From CAZXVW01 sp964644025 (GTDB lineage Bacteria; Acidobacteriota; Terriglobia; Bryobacterales; Bryobacteraceae), in NCBI GenBank assembly GCA_964644025.1, contig CAZXVW010000118.1:1-13810 (forward strand): 13,810 nucleotides of DNA, written 5' to 3'. Made by a program: the position numbers and the translations under genes. Below are positions 1 through 6,497 of this stretch, piece after piece. Under the pieces are notes generated by a model that was given only the letters and a program-made list of their open reading frames with translations, was not told where the DNA came from and did not search any database. Each line of letters begins with the position of its first letter. Positions within the stretch are counted from its first letter, which is position 1.

Positions 1-66
1 CGAATTGAGCTTTCTCTGTCCACGCTAGGCCGACTTCGCCGGCGCCGGTCACTACCGATGAAAACT

Positions 67-101
67 CCCCGGGGCGCGCTCCGCAGCATGGCTGACCGGG
101 G
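67..101 (-). terminator. Possible compound-hairpin terminator after the PEP-CTERM gene
   Basis: Read on the minus strand, CCCCGG (101-96) can pair with CCGGGG (72-67). The loop contains a smaller CAGC/GCTG hairpin (94-84). The sequence that follows on the minus strand is a short T-rich stretch (AGTTTTC). It lies about 110 bases past the stop codon of the PEP-CTERM gene. The outer stem is only six base pairs with a long loop and the T tract is short, so this is a weak candidate. Apart from this I see nothing convincing in bases 1-208. Confidence 0.25.
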
Positions 102-208
102 CTGAGCTCGTTTCCCAACCAGACGGGCTCAGAAAAGAACAGCACGACTCTCCTTGATGCTGTGGGTCAATTTCCAATCTCCAGAGGGGATTCTGCTCTT
201 GGCCCTGT

Positions 209-823
209 TTACTTCCCTCCGAAGCCGCGGCGTTTGCCGAACAGTCCAAGGCCCAGAAGACCTGCGCCCATGAGCAGGAAGGTCGCCGGCTCGGGGACCC
301 AGGCGTAAGACAGGTCGTCCATGTTGTAAGTTTCGGCACTGCCGCCCTCGGGTCCCCGGGTGAATTTCACGTCAGTGAAGGCCTGGGTCGAAGTGAACCC
401 ATAAAACGCCCAGCCGGTCGCGCTGGACGGAATGTCCATCACGTACGCCCAACCCGAGCTGACAAAGTTGGCTGTGACGGTGATGCCAGTTCCCGGGTCC
501 CCCGGCACCGCCAGATCGAAGACTCCACCAAAGGCCACCATGGGCGGAGAAGCTGTCCAGCTCCACGTGGTCGTCTCCAGTGGAGAATCATCGATTCGGT
601 CGAGCCACATGAACGAGTCCGCGTAGCCCACAGTGCTCGTCACCGACAACCACGTCTGGTTGACGGTATTATCGCTGAAGTCCTCGGTCAGTGTCCCCGC
701 GACCGGGATGGCGGCGATTGCCGTGTTCCAGGCCGGCCGAGAGGTATACGTCGTTGTTGTCGCGGTCGCCACGCCAGTGAACAGCGTAAGGGTTATCACG
801 ACCGCCAAAGTAATCTTTGTCAC
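209..823 (-). CDS. PEP-CTERM sorting domain protein, secreted
   Basis: This is a 204-residue secreted protein of unknown function that carries a PEP-CTERM sorting signal. An N-terminal signal peptide (about residues 1-21, MTKITLAVV..., cleavage near ATA/TTTT) is followed by a Thr/Ser-rich, probably all-beta body. The C-terminus has the classic three-part tag: VPEPAT at 176-181, a hydrophobic segment at 182-196 (GAGLLGLGLFG) and a basic cluster KRR at 197-199. In this family an exosortase recognises the tag in the inner membrane, and the proteins end up at the surface or in the exopolysaccharide matrix. No exosortase gene is in the window. The start is GTG at 823; no ATG gives a signal peptide, and GGAGGAGG lies six bases upstream. 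The gene stands alone, with its own promoter at 899-927. Sorting call is strong; the role of the body is unknown. Confidence 0.93.
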   Translation of the reverse strand: MTKITLAVVITLTLFTGVATATTTTYTSRPAWNTAIAAIPVAGTLTEDFSDNTVNQTWLSVTSTVGYADSFMWLDRIDDSPLETTTWSWTASPPMVAFGGVFDLAVPGDPGTGITVTANFVSSGWAYVMDIPSSATGWAFYGFTSTQAFTDVKFTRGPEGGSAETYNMDDLSYAWVPEPATFLLMGAGLLGLGLFGKRRGFGGK

Positions 824-829
824 CTAGTG

Positions 830-837
830 CCTCCTCC
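830..837 (-). promoter_or_regulatory. Strong ribosome binding site that fixes the GTG start
   Basis: The minus strand reads GGAGGAGG, six bases before the GTG at 823-821. This near-perfect Shine-Dalgarno sequence is the main reason for accepting the non-ATG start of the PEP-CTERM gene. Confidence 0.75.
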
Positions 838-898
838 GTCAGGCCACCTTGTCCCCGCGCGTAATTTGCTGCCCCCTGGAACGTTAGTGGTCATCATT

Positions 899-927
899 AC
901 GATAAACCACCCCCACACCCCTGTCAA
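899..927 (-). promoter_or_regulatory. Sigma-70-type promoter of the PEP-CTERM gene
   Basis: On the minus strand a perfect -35 box TTGACA (927-922) is followed after exactly 17 bases by TATCGT (904-899), which matches four of six positions of the -10 consensus. The predicted transcript would start near 892, leaving a leader of about 70 bases before the GTG at 823. The 17-base spacer is G-rich (GGGGTGTGGGGGTGG), which is unusual but compatible with function. It is the best promoter match in the window. Confidence 0.6.
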
Positions 928-1136
928 GGGAGAAACGGCCTCCAATGCGGCCTTTCCATTGGTTGACTAAAGCTTTCCCGTAGTCGAAGTTCTATGAGTA
1001 CCAGACCAGATAAGGTTATGAAAGACAACGGGTCGCTCCGCCGGGGCCGGCTGCCGCCTTCTCTGCGCGCCGGCAACAGGAAAGCACGGCGCCCGGCGTG
1101 GCCACTCAGCGGGTAAGGCGCGAAGGAAAGGAGTGG

Positions 1137-1165
1137 TGTTCACCGCGGCCCGGACCAGGTGAACA
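1137..1165 (-). terminator. Inverted repeat after skp, possible transcription end
   Basis: TGTTCACC (1137-1144) and GGTGAACA (1158-1165) form a perfect 8-bp inverted repeat around a 13-base GC-rich loop. It begins 19 bases past the skp stop codon in the direction of transcription. No T tract follows on the minus strand, so a classical rho-independent terminator is not assured. A 3'-end stabilising hairpin or a protein binding site is equally possible. Confidence 0.35.
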
Positions 1166-1184
1166 GGGACCTGTGTTTTGCGGC

Positions 1185-1799
1185 TCAAGGCTTGGGTTTC
1201 GCCGGCGCCGTCGAGGCTGCCGGCGGGGAGGCTTGCTGTTGTTGCTGCTGTTGCTGTTGTTGGGCCGCGGCCGCCTTGGCCGCCTCCTCGTCGTACATCT
1301 TGATGATGTCCTGGGTGATGTCGATGCCGTTGGCGGCGTAGAGAACCGGCGTCTGGGGCGAACTCACATCGAGAATGACAGCGTAACCGTGGTCGCGGGA
1401 ATATTTCCCGATGACCGCCATCATCTTCTGCCCGAGGCTCTGAAGGATCTTCTGTTGCGCCTCCTGGAAATCGGCCTGGGCATCTTCGGTGGCACGATTC
1501 AGCGTCCGGGTCTTCTGGTCGATCTGCCGCGCCAGTTCCCGCCGCCGCTCTTCGCCCATGGTGTTGCTGCCCTTGCTGAGCTCCGCCTGGAGGGTGTTGA
1601 TTTCGTCACGCATGCTCTCCAGACGCTTGCTGGTCGGCTCGAACTTCGCCTGCAGCGCCTTGACGGCCTTCTGGCCGTCCTGAGTGCTCAACAAGGCATT
1701 CTGAATGTGGATAATGCCGACCTTGGTCGGCGGCGGCGCCTGTTGCGCGACGAGCGACGCGGCCAGCAAGACCGGTGAGCAAAGCAATAGTTTCCTCAT
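1185..1799 (-). CDS. skp: OmpH/Skp family periplasmic chaperone
   Basis: This 204-residue protein belongs to the OmpH/Skp family, which holds unfolded outer-membrane proteins in the periplasm and passes them to BamA. A signal peptide covers residues 1-18 (MRKLLLCSPVLLAASLVA). The family start VGIIHIQNALLSTQDGQKA is at 27-45. A long charged coiled-coil hairpin (about 45-130) follows, then the closing strand HGYAVILDVSSP (137-148) and the helix ITQDIIKMYDE (161-171). An unusual tail ends the protein: alanines, ten consecutive glutamines (180-189) and a Pro/Ala/Lys tip. The ATG at 1799 was chosen because it starts the signal peptide and has AGGAG 11 bases upstream; the frame stays open to 1916 but the extra 39 residues look non-coding. 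It lies 113 bases downstream of bamA on the same strand, the classical order for this pair, so cotranscription is likely. Confidence 0.92.
   Translation of the reverse strand: MRKLLLCSPVLLAASLVAQQAPPPTKVGIIHIQNALLSTQDGQKAVKALQAKFEPTSKRLESMRDEINTLQAELSKGSNTMGEERRRELARQIDQKTRTLNRATEDAQADFQEAQQKILQSLGQKMMAVIGKYSRDHGYAVILDVSSPQTPVLYAANGIDITQDIIKMYDEEAAKAAAAQQQQQQQQQQASPPAASTAPAKPKP
1233..1262 (-). repeat. CAG/CAA glutamine-codon repeat inside skp
   Basis: Ten consecutive CAG or CAA codons on the minus strand encode the ten-glutamine run near the C-terminus of the Skp-like protein. The mixture of both codons means it is not a pure trinucleotide repeat. A run of this kind can still vary in length between strains by slippage. 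On the plus strand the same bases give false Cys and Leu runs. Confidence 0.9.
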
Positions 1800-1912
1800 T
1801 ACGCTGAAAACTCCTGGGATCATTTCGATGGTAGCATAGCGGCCCCCGGCGGCTCCGTAACGGCGCCGGCGAGTGCCTGGAGAGAGCATCACGGCGAGAT
1901 GTTTCCGCATCT

Positions 1913-4861
1913 TCAAAACGTGCGGCTGATGGTGAACCGGAATGTCTTGCGCTCCTCCCAGAACGGGTAGGCCTGCCCGAACTGGGCTACTGACCGGATG
2001 AAGGAGGCCATGTTGGGGAAATAGGACCGGTCGGCGACCACCGGCGGTTGCAAGAACGTGCGGAGGATGCTCGGGTTGTAGGCCCAGTAGAACCGGAAGG
2101 GAGCATTCACCACCGGCATCATGATCTGGAACTCGATTCCAGTGGAGGCCCGGATCTTCTCGGTGCCCGGAGTGATCACGGCCCGGCCATCGAAGGCCGC
2201 CTGGGGAAACCGGCTGTTGAGCTCGGCCAGCCGCCCCTTGTTCAGCCGCAGTTGATTCGGGAAAACCACCTTGTTGAGACCCGCGTCAAAGAACAGCGCC
2301 AGGGTCACCGGCCCGACGAGCGGGATCCGGTACTCGAAGTTTCCCACCAACTGCGCGTCGCCGCCCGGAAAGATCATCTGGTAAACGGGAATCTGCTGTG
2401 TCACGGGGATGAACTGGGTGCTGCCATCTTCGCCGATCGTCTTCTGGGTCCGCGCCGATCCGTCGGCGTTGAGCACCGGCACGGTGGCAAAGCTCGGGAT
2501 CCAGGCGATCGGGCTGATACCCCAGATGTCAAAACCGCGGATGTCATTCTCACCGCCCATATAGAACCGGTTAAACGGAGGCGGCGCCTGGCCGCCGTAG
2601 CCGGTTACCAGCCGGCCCAAGACATGGAAACCGACCACGTGACTCGGCTTCAGCGCCCGGTGAAAATACTTGAAGTCCACCGTGGGCGAGATCATCTTGA
2701 CGTTCCCGCCCAGCCCGGAAAACGACGTGGAAATGAACAGAGCCTTGCCGCGGCTCGGCGTGATCGGATGGTCCACGGTGTTGTAGTTGTAAGCTGGAAT
2801 CACCCGGCTGGTGCGAATTCCCGACAGCGAGTTCGGACCGGCCAACCCCTGAAAGTTCAGGTACTCGAAATAGACTTGAGCGGAGTCGGTCAACGGTTCA
2901 ATGTTCTGCCGGTCATAACCGTAGGTCAGCGAGACCCGGGCGAAGGAGCGCCGCAGCGGGTAACTCACAAAGGTGGTAAAGCCGTAGCCCCAGGAGTTGT
3001 AGTTCAGCAGGTTCCTGGTGCCCAGCGCGTTGAACAGCGGAATCAGGTTTCGCCCGGTCAGCAGCGACATCTCGCGGCCCTGGTCGAAATTGAACCGGGT
3101 GGTGTAGACGGTGAAGCCAGCCTGAATCGGCCGGTCAAACAGATACGGTTCGGTGAAGCCGAACGTCACGTTCCGCAGGCGCGTGCCGAGCTGGGCGTCG
3201 ATGCTGAGGGTCTCGCCGAGGCCCAGAAAGTTGTTCGTGGCGTAACCGAAACCGAGGAAGGTCCCCGCGATCCCGGAAACTCCGCCGGTCATCTGCACCG
3301 AGTTTTTCCCGCGCTCCTTGACGTTGAGCGTGATGTCCACGGTGTGGTTCTTCGTGTCGCGGCGGATGTCTGCCGCGTCCTCTTCCTTCAGTTTTTCGAA
3401 GTAGCCGAGCTGGTTCAGGCGCAAAATGCTGACCTTCCAGAGCCGCATGTTGAACATGTCGCCCTCGTCGATCAGCAGCTCGCGGCGGATCACCTTGTCG
3501 CGGGTGGTCGTATTGCCCGAGAAGTCGATCCGGCGCACGAAGAACTGGTCGCCCTCGTCCACGCTGAGCGTCATGTTGATCTTGTCGGTTCCGGGAACCG
3601 GCTCGAAGGAAGGCTCAGGCACGAAGTCGATGTAGCCGAACTCGCCGTACAGGTCCCGGAGCTTGTCCAGACCCTTTCGCAGCTTCTTGGTGGAGAAGAT
3701 GTCGCCCTGTTTCATGTCGAACAGCGGCCCCATCAGAGTCTGCGGAGTACGAAACAGCTTCACCCCCTCGAAGGTGATCTTGTTGAGACGGTATCTCCTT
3801 CCCTCTTCCACATCGATGGTGAGGTCGGCTCTCTTGCCGGGCTTGTTCGGGTAGAACAGCGGGATGCGGAACTTGCCCCCGCCAACGTCGCGCATGGTCA
3901 CCTGGTGATCCAGAACCTTGGCCATGAAGTAGCCCCGCTCCTGATAGAAGTTCCGGATGCGTTCCTTGTCCTCTTCCAGCTTGGTGGAATCGAAGGCCTT
4001 GGAGAACAGGTTCTCGAACAGGATCGAGTGAGGAATGCCGATCGGCTTCAGGTTGTGCATGGCCCGGATAACCCGCCGGTCACTGAAAACGTGGTTCCCG
4101 TCGATGGTGATCTTGCCGACCTTGACCTTCGGCCCTTCCTTGATCTTGAAGGTGACCTCAAGCGAAGAAGGAGGGATCTGGCGGATCTGCGGCTCGACGG
4201 TGGCGAACTGCCGCCCGCGTTCGGCCAGGAATTCCTTCAGAACGACCACGGCACGCTGGACCCGGGCCGGGTCGTATTGGGACTCCACCGAGAGGCCGAC
4301 ACGCCGCTCCTTGAACCGGTCAAGAATCTCCGAGATCTGGATGGACTTGTTGCCCTCGTACTTGATCGAGCGGATCACCCTGCGCTCGACCAGGCGAAAA
4401 CGGATGATCCAGCCGTACTTGCCGCGCTCCCGCTCCATGGTGATGTCGTCGAACCGGCCGGTGTTCCACAGGGCCATGAAGTCGCGGTGGAGCGCATCGA
4501 GGTCAAACCGGTCACCCTTCTTGGTAAAGATCATGGCCCGGAGGGTGTCCTGGGGCACGCGGCGGGCGCCACGAAATTCGATCGCCTCGATCACATCCTC
4601 GAACTTGCCCGGCTTCGGCGCTTCGGCGGGCTTGGGCACCTCGAATGGCGACGGGGGTTTCTGAGGAGCGGGTTTCGGCGGCGGCGTCTCCTGAGCCTCC
4701 GGCACCCTCTCAAACGGATTCTGCGCCGGCGGGGCGGGCCGGGTTGGTTGGGGGGGCTCGGATTGCTGGGCCGCGGACCCCAGGCTGGGAATGGTCGCCG
4801 GTAGCGTGAGCAGACAGCAGAGAACGCACAGCTTCAGGCATTCACGCCTGGACGACTTCAT
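1913..4861 (-). CDS. bamA: Outer membrane protein assembly factor BamA
   Basis: BamA is the Omp85-family core of the machine that folds beta-barrels into the outer membrane. This protein has 982 residues, longer than E. coli BamA (about 810). Order: signal peptide (about 1-30); a proline-rich linker at 31-86 with 20 prolines; five POTRA domains at roughly 87-163, 164-243, 247-354, 357-437 and 440-516; then the 16-strand barrel to the end. POTRA strands are visible as IEFRGARRV, IKYEGNKSI, ITIDGNHVF, ITFEGVKLF and IDFSGNTTT. The loop-6 signature of Omp85 proteins is present as IRGF (774-777) after FYMGGEND. The last residues FRFTISRTF end in Phe like a beta-signal. POTRA3 carries an insertion. 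The ATG at 4861 has AGGAA about ten bases upstream. Skp follows on the same strand. Plain family assignment is secure; the proline linker is lineage-specific and of unknown role. Confidence 0.97.
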   Translation of the reverse strand: MKSSRRECLKLCVLCCLLTLPATIPSLGSAAQQSEPPQPTRPAPPAQNPFERVPEAQETPPPKPAPQKPPSPFEVPKPAEAPKPGKFEDVIEAIEFRGARRVPQDTLRAMIFTKKGDRFDLDALHRDFMALWNTGRFDDITMERERGKYGWIIRFRLVERRVIRSIKYEGNKSIQISEILDRFKERRVGLSVESQYDPARVQRAVVVLKEFLAERGRQFATVEPQIRQIPPSSLEVTFKIKEGPKVKVGKITIDGNHVFSDRRVIRAMHNLKPIGIPHSILFENLFSKAFDSTKLEEDKERIRNFYQERGYFMAKVLDHQVTMRDVGGGKFRIPLFYPNKPGKRADLTIDVEEGRRYRLNKITFEGVKLFRTPQTLMGPLFDMKQGDIFSTKKLRKGLDKLRDLYGEFGYIDFVPEPSFEPVPGTDKINMTLSVDEGDQFFVRRIDFSGNTTTRDKVIRRELLIDEGDMFNMRLWKVSILRLNQLGYFEKLKEEDAADIRRDTKNHTVDITLNVKERGKNSVQMTGGVSGIAGTFLGFGYATNNFLGLGETLSIDAQLGTRLRNVTFGFTEPYLFDRPIQAGFTVYTTRFNFDQGREMSLLTGRNLIPLFNALGTRNLLNYNSWGYGFTTFVSYPLRRSFARVSLTYGYDRQNIEPLTDSAQVYFEYLNFQGLAGPNSLSGIRTSRVIPAYNYNTVDHPITPSRGKALFISTSFSGLGGNVKMISPTVDFKYFHRALKPSHVVGFHVLGRLVTGYGGQAPPPFNRFYMGGENDIRGFDIWGISPIAWIPSFATVPVLNADGSARTQKTIGEDGSTQFIPVTQQIPVYQMIFPGGDAQLVGNFEYRIPLVGPVTLALFFDAGLNKVVFPNQLRLNKGRLAELNSRFPQAAFDGRAVITPGTEKIRASTGIEFQIMMPVVNAPFRFYWAYNPSILRTFLQPPVVADRSYFPNMASFIRSVAQFGQAYPFWEERKTFRFTISRTF

Positions 4862-4923
4862 GTACAGAGAATTCCTTTCCAGTCTCCGCCTACCACAGGA
4901 CGTTCACCTTCCTCGGTGGGTTT

Positions 4924-4937
4924 CACACGATTGTGTG
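4924..4937. promoter_or_regulatory. Inverted repeat CACAC-GATT-GTGTG, candidate operator
   Basis: CACAC (4924-4928) and GTGTG (4933-4937) are perfect inverted copies around the four bases GATT. The right arm overlaps the -35 box TTGTGT (4931-4936) of the plus-strand promoter. The dyad also lies about 65 bases upstream of the bamA start. A repressor bound here would block the ketosynthase promoter. The symmetry and placement are seen in the sequence; the operator role is inference, and no regulator gene is nearby. Confidence 0.35.
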
Positions 4938-4959
4938 GAGGCGGGATCGAATCTATATT
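4931..4959 (+). promoter_or_regulatory. Sigma-70-type promoter for the ketosynthase gene
   Basis: TTGTGT (4931-4936) and TATATT (4954-4959) are separated by exactly 17 bases, and each matches the consensus at four or five of six positions. It points toward the ketosynthase. The predicted start near 4966 would leave a leader of about 245 bases, which is long. A second -10-like TATACT at 5062-5067 has no -35 partner at the right distance. Confidence 0.45.
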
Positions 4960-5210
4960 CTAACCAACGATGTCGGCCGCCTGCACGTGGTCGCTTCCAC
5001 TGTGTCGCCGGGCCCGGGCCGGGGCGGCGGCGAAGAATCCCAAACTGTCGTCAAAACAGCCTATACTAGCACAAGGCATCGGGCCGGCTGGCATGGCGCG
5101 GCCCGGCACCGCAAAACCAGCGGTAACCGCCGCCGGGAAAATCAGCCCGCCGGCTGGACGGAGCACTCCCGGCAGCGGGTGAGGAAAGAGAGGCCGTTGA
5201 AGCAAGAAGT

Positions 5211-6461
5211 ATGAATCGCAGAGTTGTAGTCACAGGAATCGGGGCCCTCAGTCCCAATGGAATCGGCCGCGAGGCGTTTTGGAAGGCCACCCGGAGCGGC
5301 GCCAGCGGGATCGGCCCCATCACCCGGTTCGACGCTTCCGCTTACCCGGTGCGTATCGCCGGTGAGGTGAACGGATTCCGCGAGCAGGATTACGTTTCGG
5401 CCAAGGATCGTCCCCACGTCTCCCGGGCGGCCCCAATGGCGATCGCCGCGGCGGCGGAGGCCCTGGAGGACGCCGGCCTCGATCCCGGCTCCATGACGCG
5501 GGAGGAGTTGCGGGAAATCGGCGTGATTGTCGGCTCCGGCGGCGGCAGCCAGGAGTTCACCGAGCAGCAGTACCGCCTGTATTATTCCGGCCACCAGAAG
5601 CAATGCAGCGTCTACGTGATACCGACCTCAACCATCGGCACGCTTTCCAGCGAGGTCTCGATGCGCTTCGGCTTCCGCGGCCTCAGTCACCTGGTCTCGA
5701 CCGGTTGCACTTCCTCGACCGACGCCATCGGCCACGCCTACTGGACCATTAAGGCCGGCGTGGCCCACACGATCGTCGCCGGCGGCGTCGATGCCCCGAT
5801 CGCGCCGCTGATTCTGCGCGGCTTTCTGCTGATGAGGATTCTCTCGCGCGCCTGGAACCAGGAACCGGAACGGGCCTCGCGGCCCTTCTCCCGGGACCGG
5901 GACGGCTTCGTGCTGGCCGAGGGATCCTGGTTCCTGATCCTGGAGGAGCTCGAGCGCGCCCGCAGCCGCGGCGCCGCCATTTACGGCGAGATCGCCGGCT
6001 ACGGCTCCACTTGCGACGCCTTCCACCGGGTGCGCCTGGAGGAATGCGGGGAAGAGCCGGCCCGCGCCATGCGCCTGGCGATGGAGGACGCCGGCATCGG
6101 TCCGGCGGACGTGGATTACATCAACTACCACGGGACTTCCACGGAACTGAACGACCGGATTGAAACCCGGGCGATGAAGCTCGCCCTGGGCAAACATGCC
6201 TACCGCGTGCCCGGCTCGTCACTGAAGAGCCTCATCGGGCACCCGCAGGGCGCTTGCGGAGCCGCCGGCGTGGCCGCCGCTCTGCTGGCGATGCGGGACG
6301 GAGTGGCCCCGCCCACCCGCAATGTCGAGGTGCCTGACCCGGAATGCGACCTGGATTACATCCCGGAAACCAGCCGCCCGCTGAACATTGAGCACGCCCT
6401 GGCCAATTGCATTGCCTTTGGAAGCAAGAACTCGGCCCTCGTGTTGCGGAAGGTGGCCTGA
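5211..6461 (+). CDS. Beta-ketoacyl-ACP synthase, KS-alpha-like (FabF superfamily)
   Basis: This 416-residue condensing enzyme would join an acyl chain to malonyl-ACP by decarboxylative Claisen condensation in the cytoplasm. All catalytic residues are present: nucleophile C166 in STGCTSS, H307 in NYHGTST, K339 in SSLKS and H344 in IGHPQGA. Their spacing equals that of E. coli FabF (C163, H303, K335, H340). The start MNRRVVVTGIGALSPNG is typical. Several segments look more like the KS-alpha subunit of type II aromatic polyketide synthases than like housekeeping FabF: TGCTSSTDAIGHA, GGVDAPIAP, ASRPFSRDRDGFVLAEG, LNDRIETRAMK and PDPECDLDYIP. No acyl carrier protein, chain-length factor, reductase or dehydratase gene is adjacent, so it is an orphan here. 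Its stop lies 36 bases from the end of the convergent BY-kinase gene. A pipeline may call it fabF; I leave the symbol open because substrate and product are unknown. Confidence 0.9.
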   Translation: MNRRVVVTGIGALSPNGIGREAFWKATRSGASGIGPITRFDASAYPVRIAGEVNGFREQDYVSAKDRPHVSRAAPMAIAAAAEALEDAGLDPGSMTREELREIGVIVGSGGGSQEFTEQQYRLYYSGHQKQCSVYVIPTSTIGTLSSEVSMRFGFRGLSHLVSTGCTSSTDAIGHAYWTIKAGVAHTIVAGGVDAPIAPLILRGFLLMRILSRAWNQEPERASRPFSRDRDGFVLAEGSWFLILEELERARSRGAAIYGEIAGYGSTCDAFHRVRLEECGEEPARAMRLAMEDAGIGPADVDYINYHGTSTELNDRIETRAMKLALGKHAYRVPGSSLKSLIGHPQGACGAAGVAAALLAMRDGVAPPTRNVEVPDPECDLDYIPETSRPLNIEHALANCIAFGSKNSALVLRKVA

Positions 6462-6497
6462 CCGGGCGGCAAGGCAAGCACGCGTGGGGGCGAAGGC

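Larger units (their letters stand above)
824..1184. other. Intergenic region between skp and the PEP-CTERM gene
   Basis: These 361 bases hold no credible gene. They contain the ribosome binding site and promoter of the PEP-CTERM gene on the left and an 8-bp inverted repeat just after the skp stop codon on the right. The middle part, about 930-1135, shows no RNA gene or repeat that I can recognise. A 73-codon open frame at 967-1188 on the minus strand has no ribosome binding site and no protein-like composition. Confidence 0.6.
4862..5210. other. Divergent intergenic region between bamA and the ketosynthase
   Basis: These 349 bases separate the divergent starts of bamA (minus) and the ketosynthase (plus), so promoters for both must lie here. 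The plus-strand promoter and the inverted repeat over it are listed separately. For bamA the only -10-like sequence I see is TAGAAT at 4962-4957 on the minus strand, without a recognisable -35; it overlaps the plus-strand -10. The right half (5060-5200) is GC-rich with short self-complementary stretches such as GGGCCG...CGGCCC (around 5070-5105), so the ketosynthase leader could be structured. I recognise no riboswitch. Short open frames here lack ribosome binding sites and protein character. Confidence 0.6.

Noticed and set aside
52..339. A 95-codon minus-strand frame overlapping the end of the PEP-CTERM gene
   Set aside because: It is out of frame with the well-supported PEP-CTERM tag and has no ribosome binding site or domain.
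1098..1778. Plus-strand frames with leucine or cysteine runs opposite skp
   Set aside because: The runs are the glutamine codons of skp read on the other strand; no protein-like features otherwise.
1800..1916. Extension of the Skp-like protein by 39 residues to an upstream ATG at 1916
   Set aside because: The extra residues are Arg/Gly-rich without signal-peptide character, while the ATG at 1799 has AGGAG and begins a good signal peptide.
2048..4804. A 918-codon open frame on the plus strand, antisense to bamA
   Set aside because: It lies opposite a gene with clear five-POTRA and barrel features. It has no recognisable domain or signal peptide, and long antisense frames are expected in GC-rich coding DNA.
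4816..4840. Lipoprotein signal in BamA (cysteines at residues 8-16)
   Set aside because: None of the cysteines lies in a lipobox of the form L-A/S-G/A-C; an ordinary signal peptide ending near residue 30 fits better.
4791..5323. Several short open frames in the bamA/ketosynthase intergenic region
   Set aside because: They overlap each other on both strands, lack ribosome binding sites and have low-complexity Arg/Pro/Gly composition typical of non-coding GC-rich DNA.
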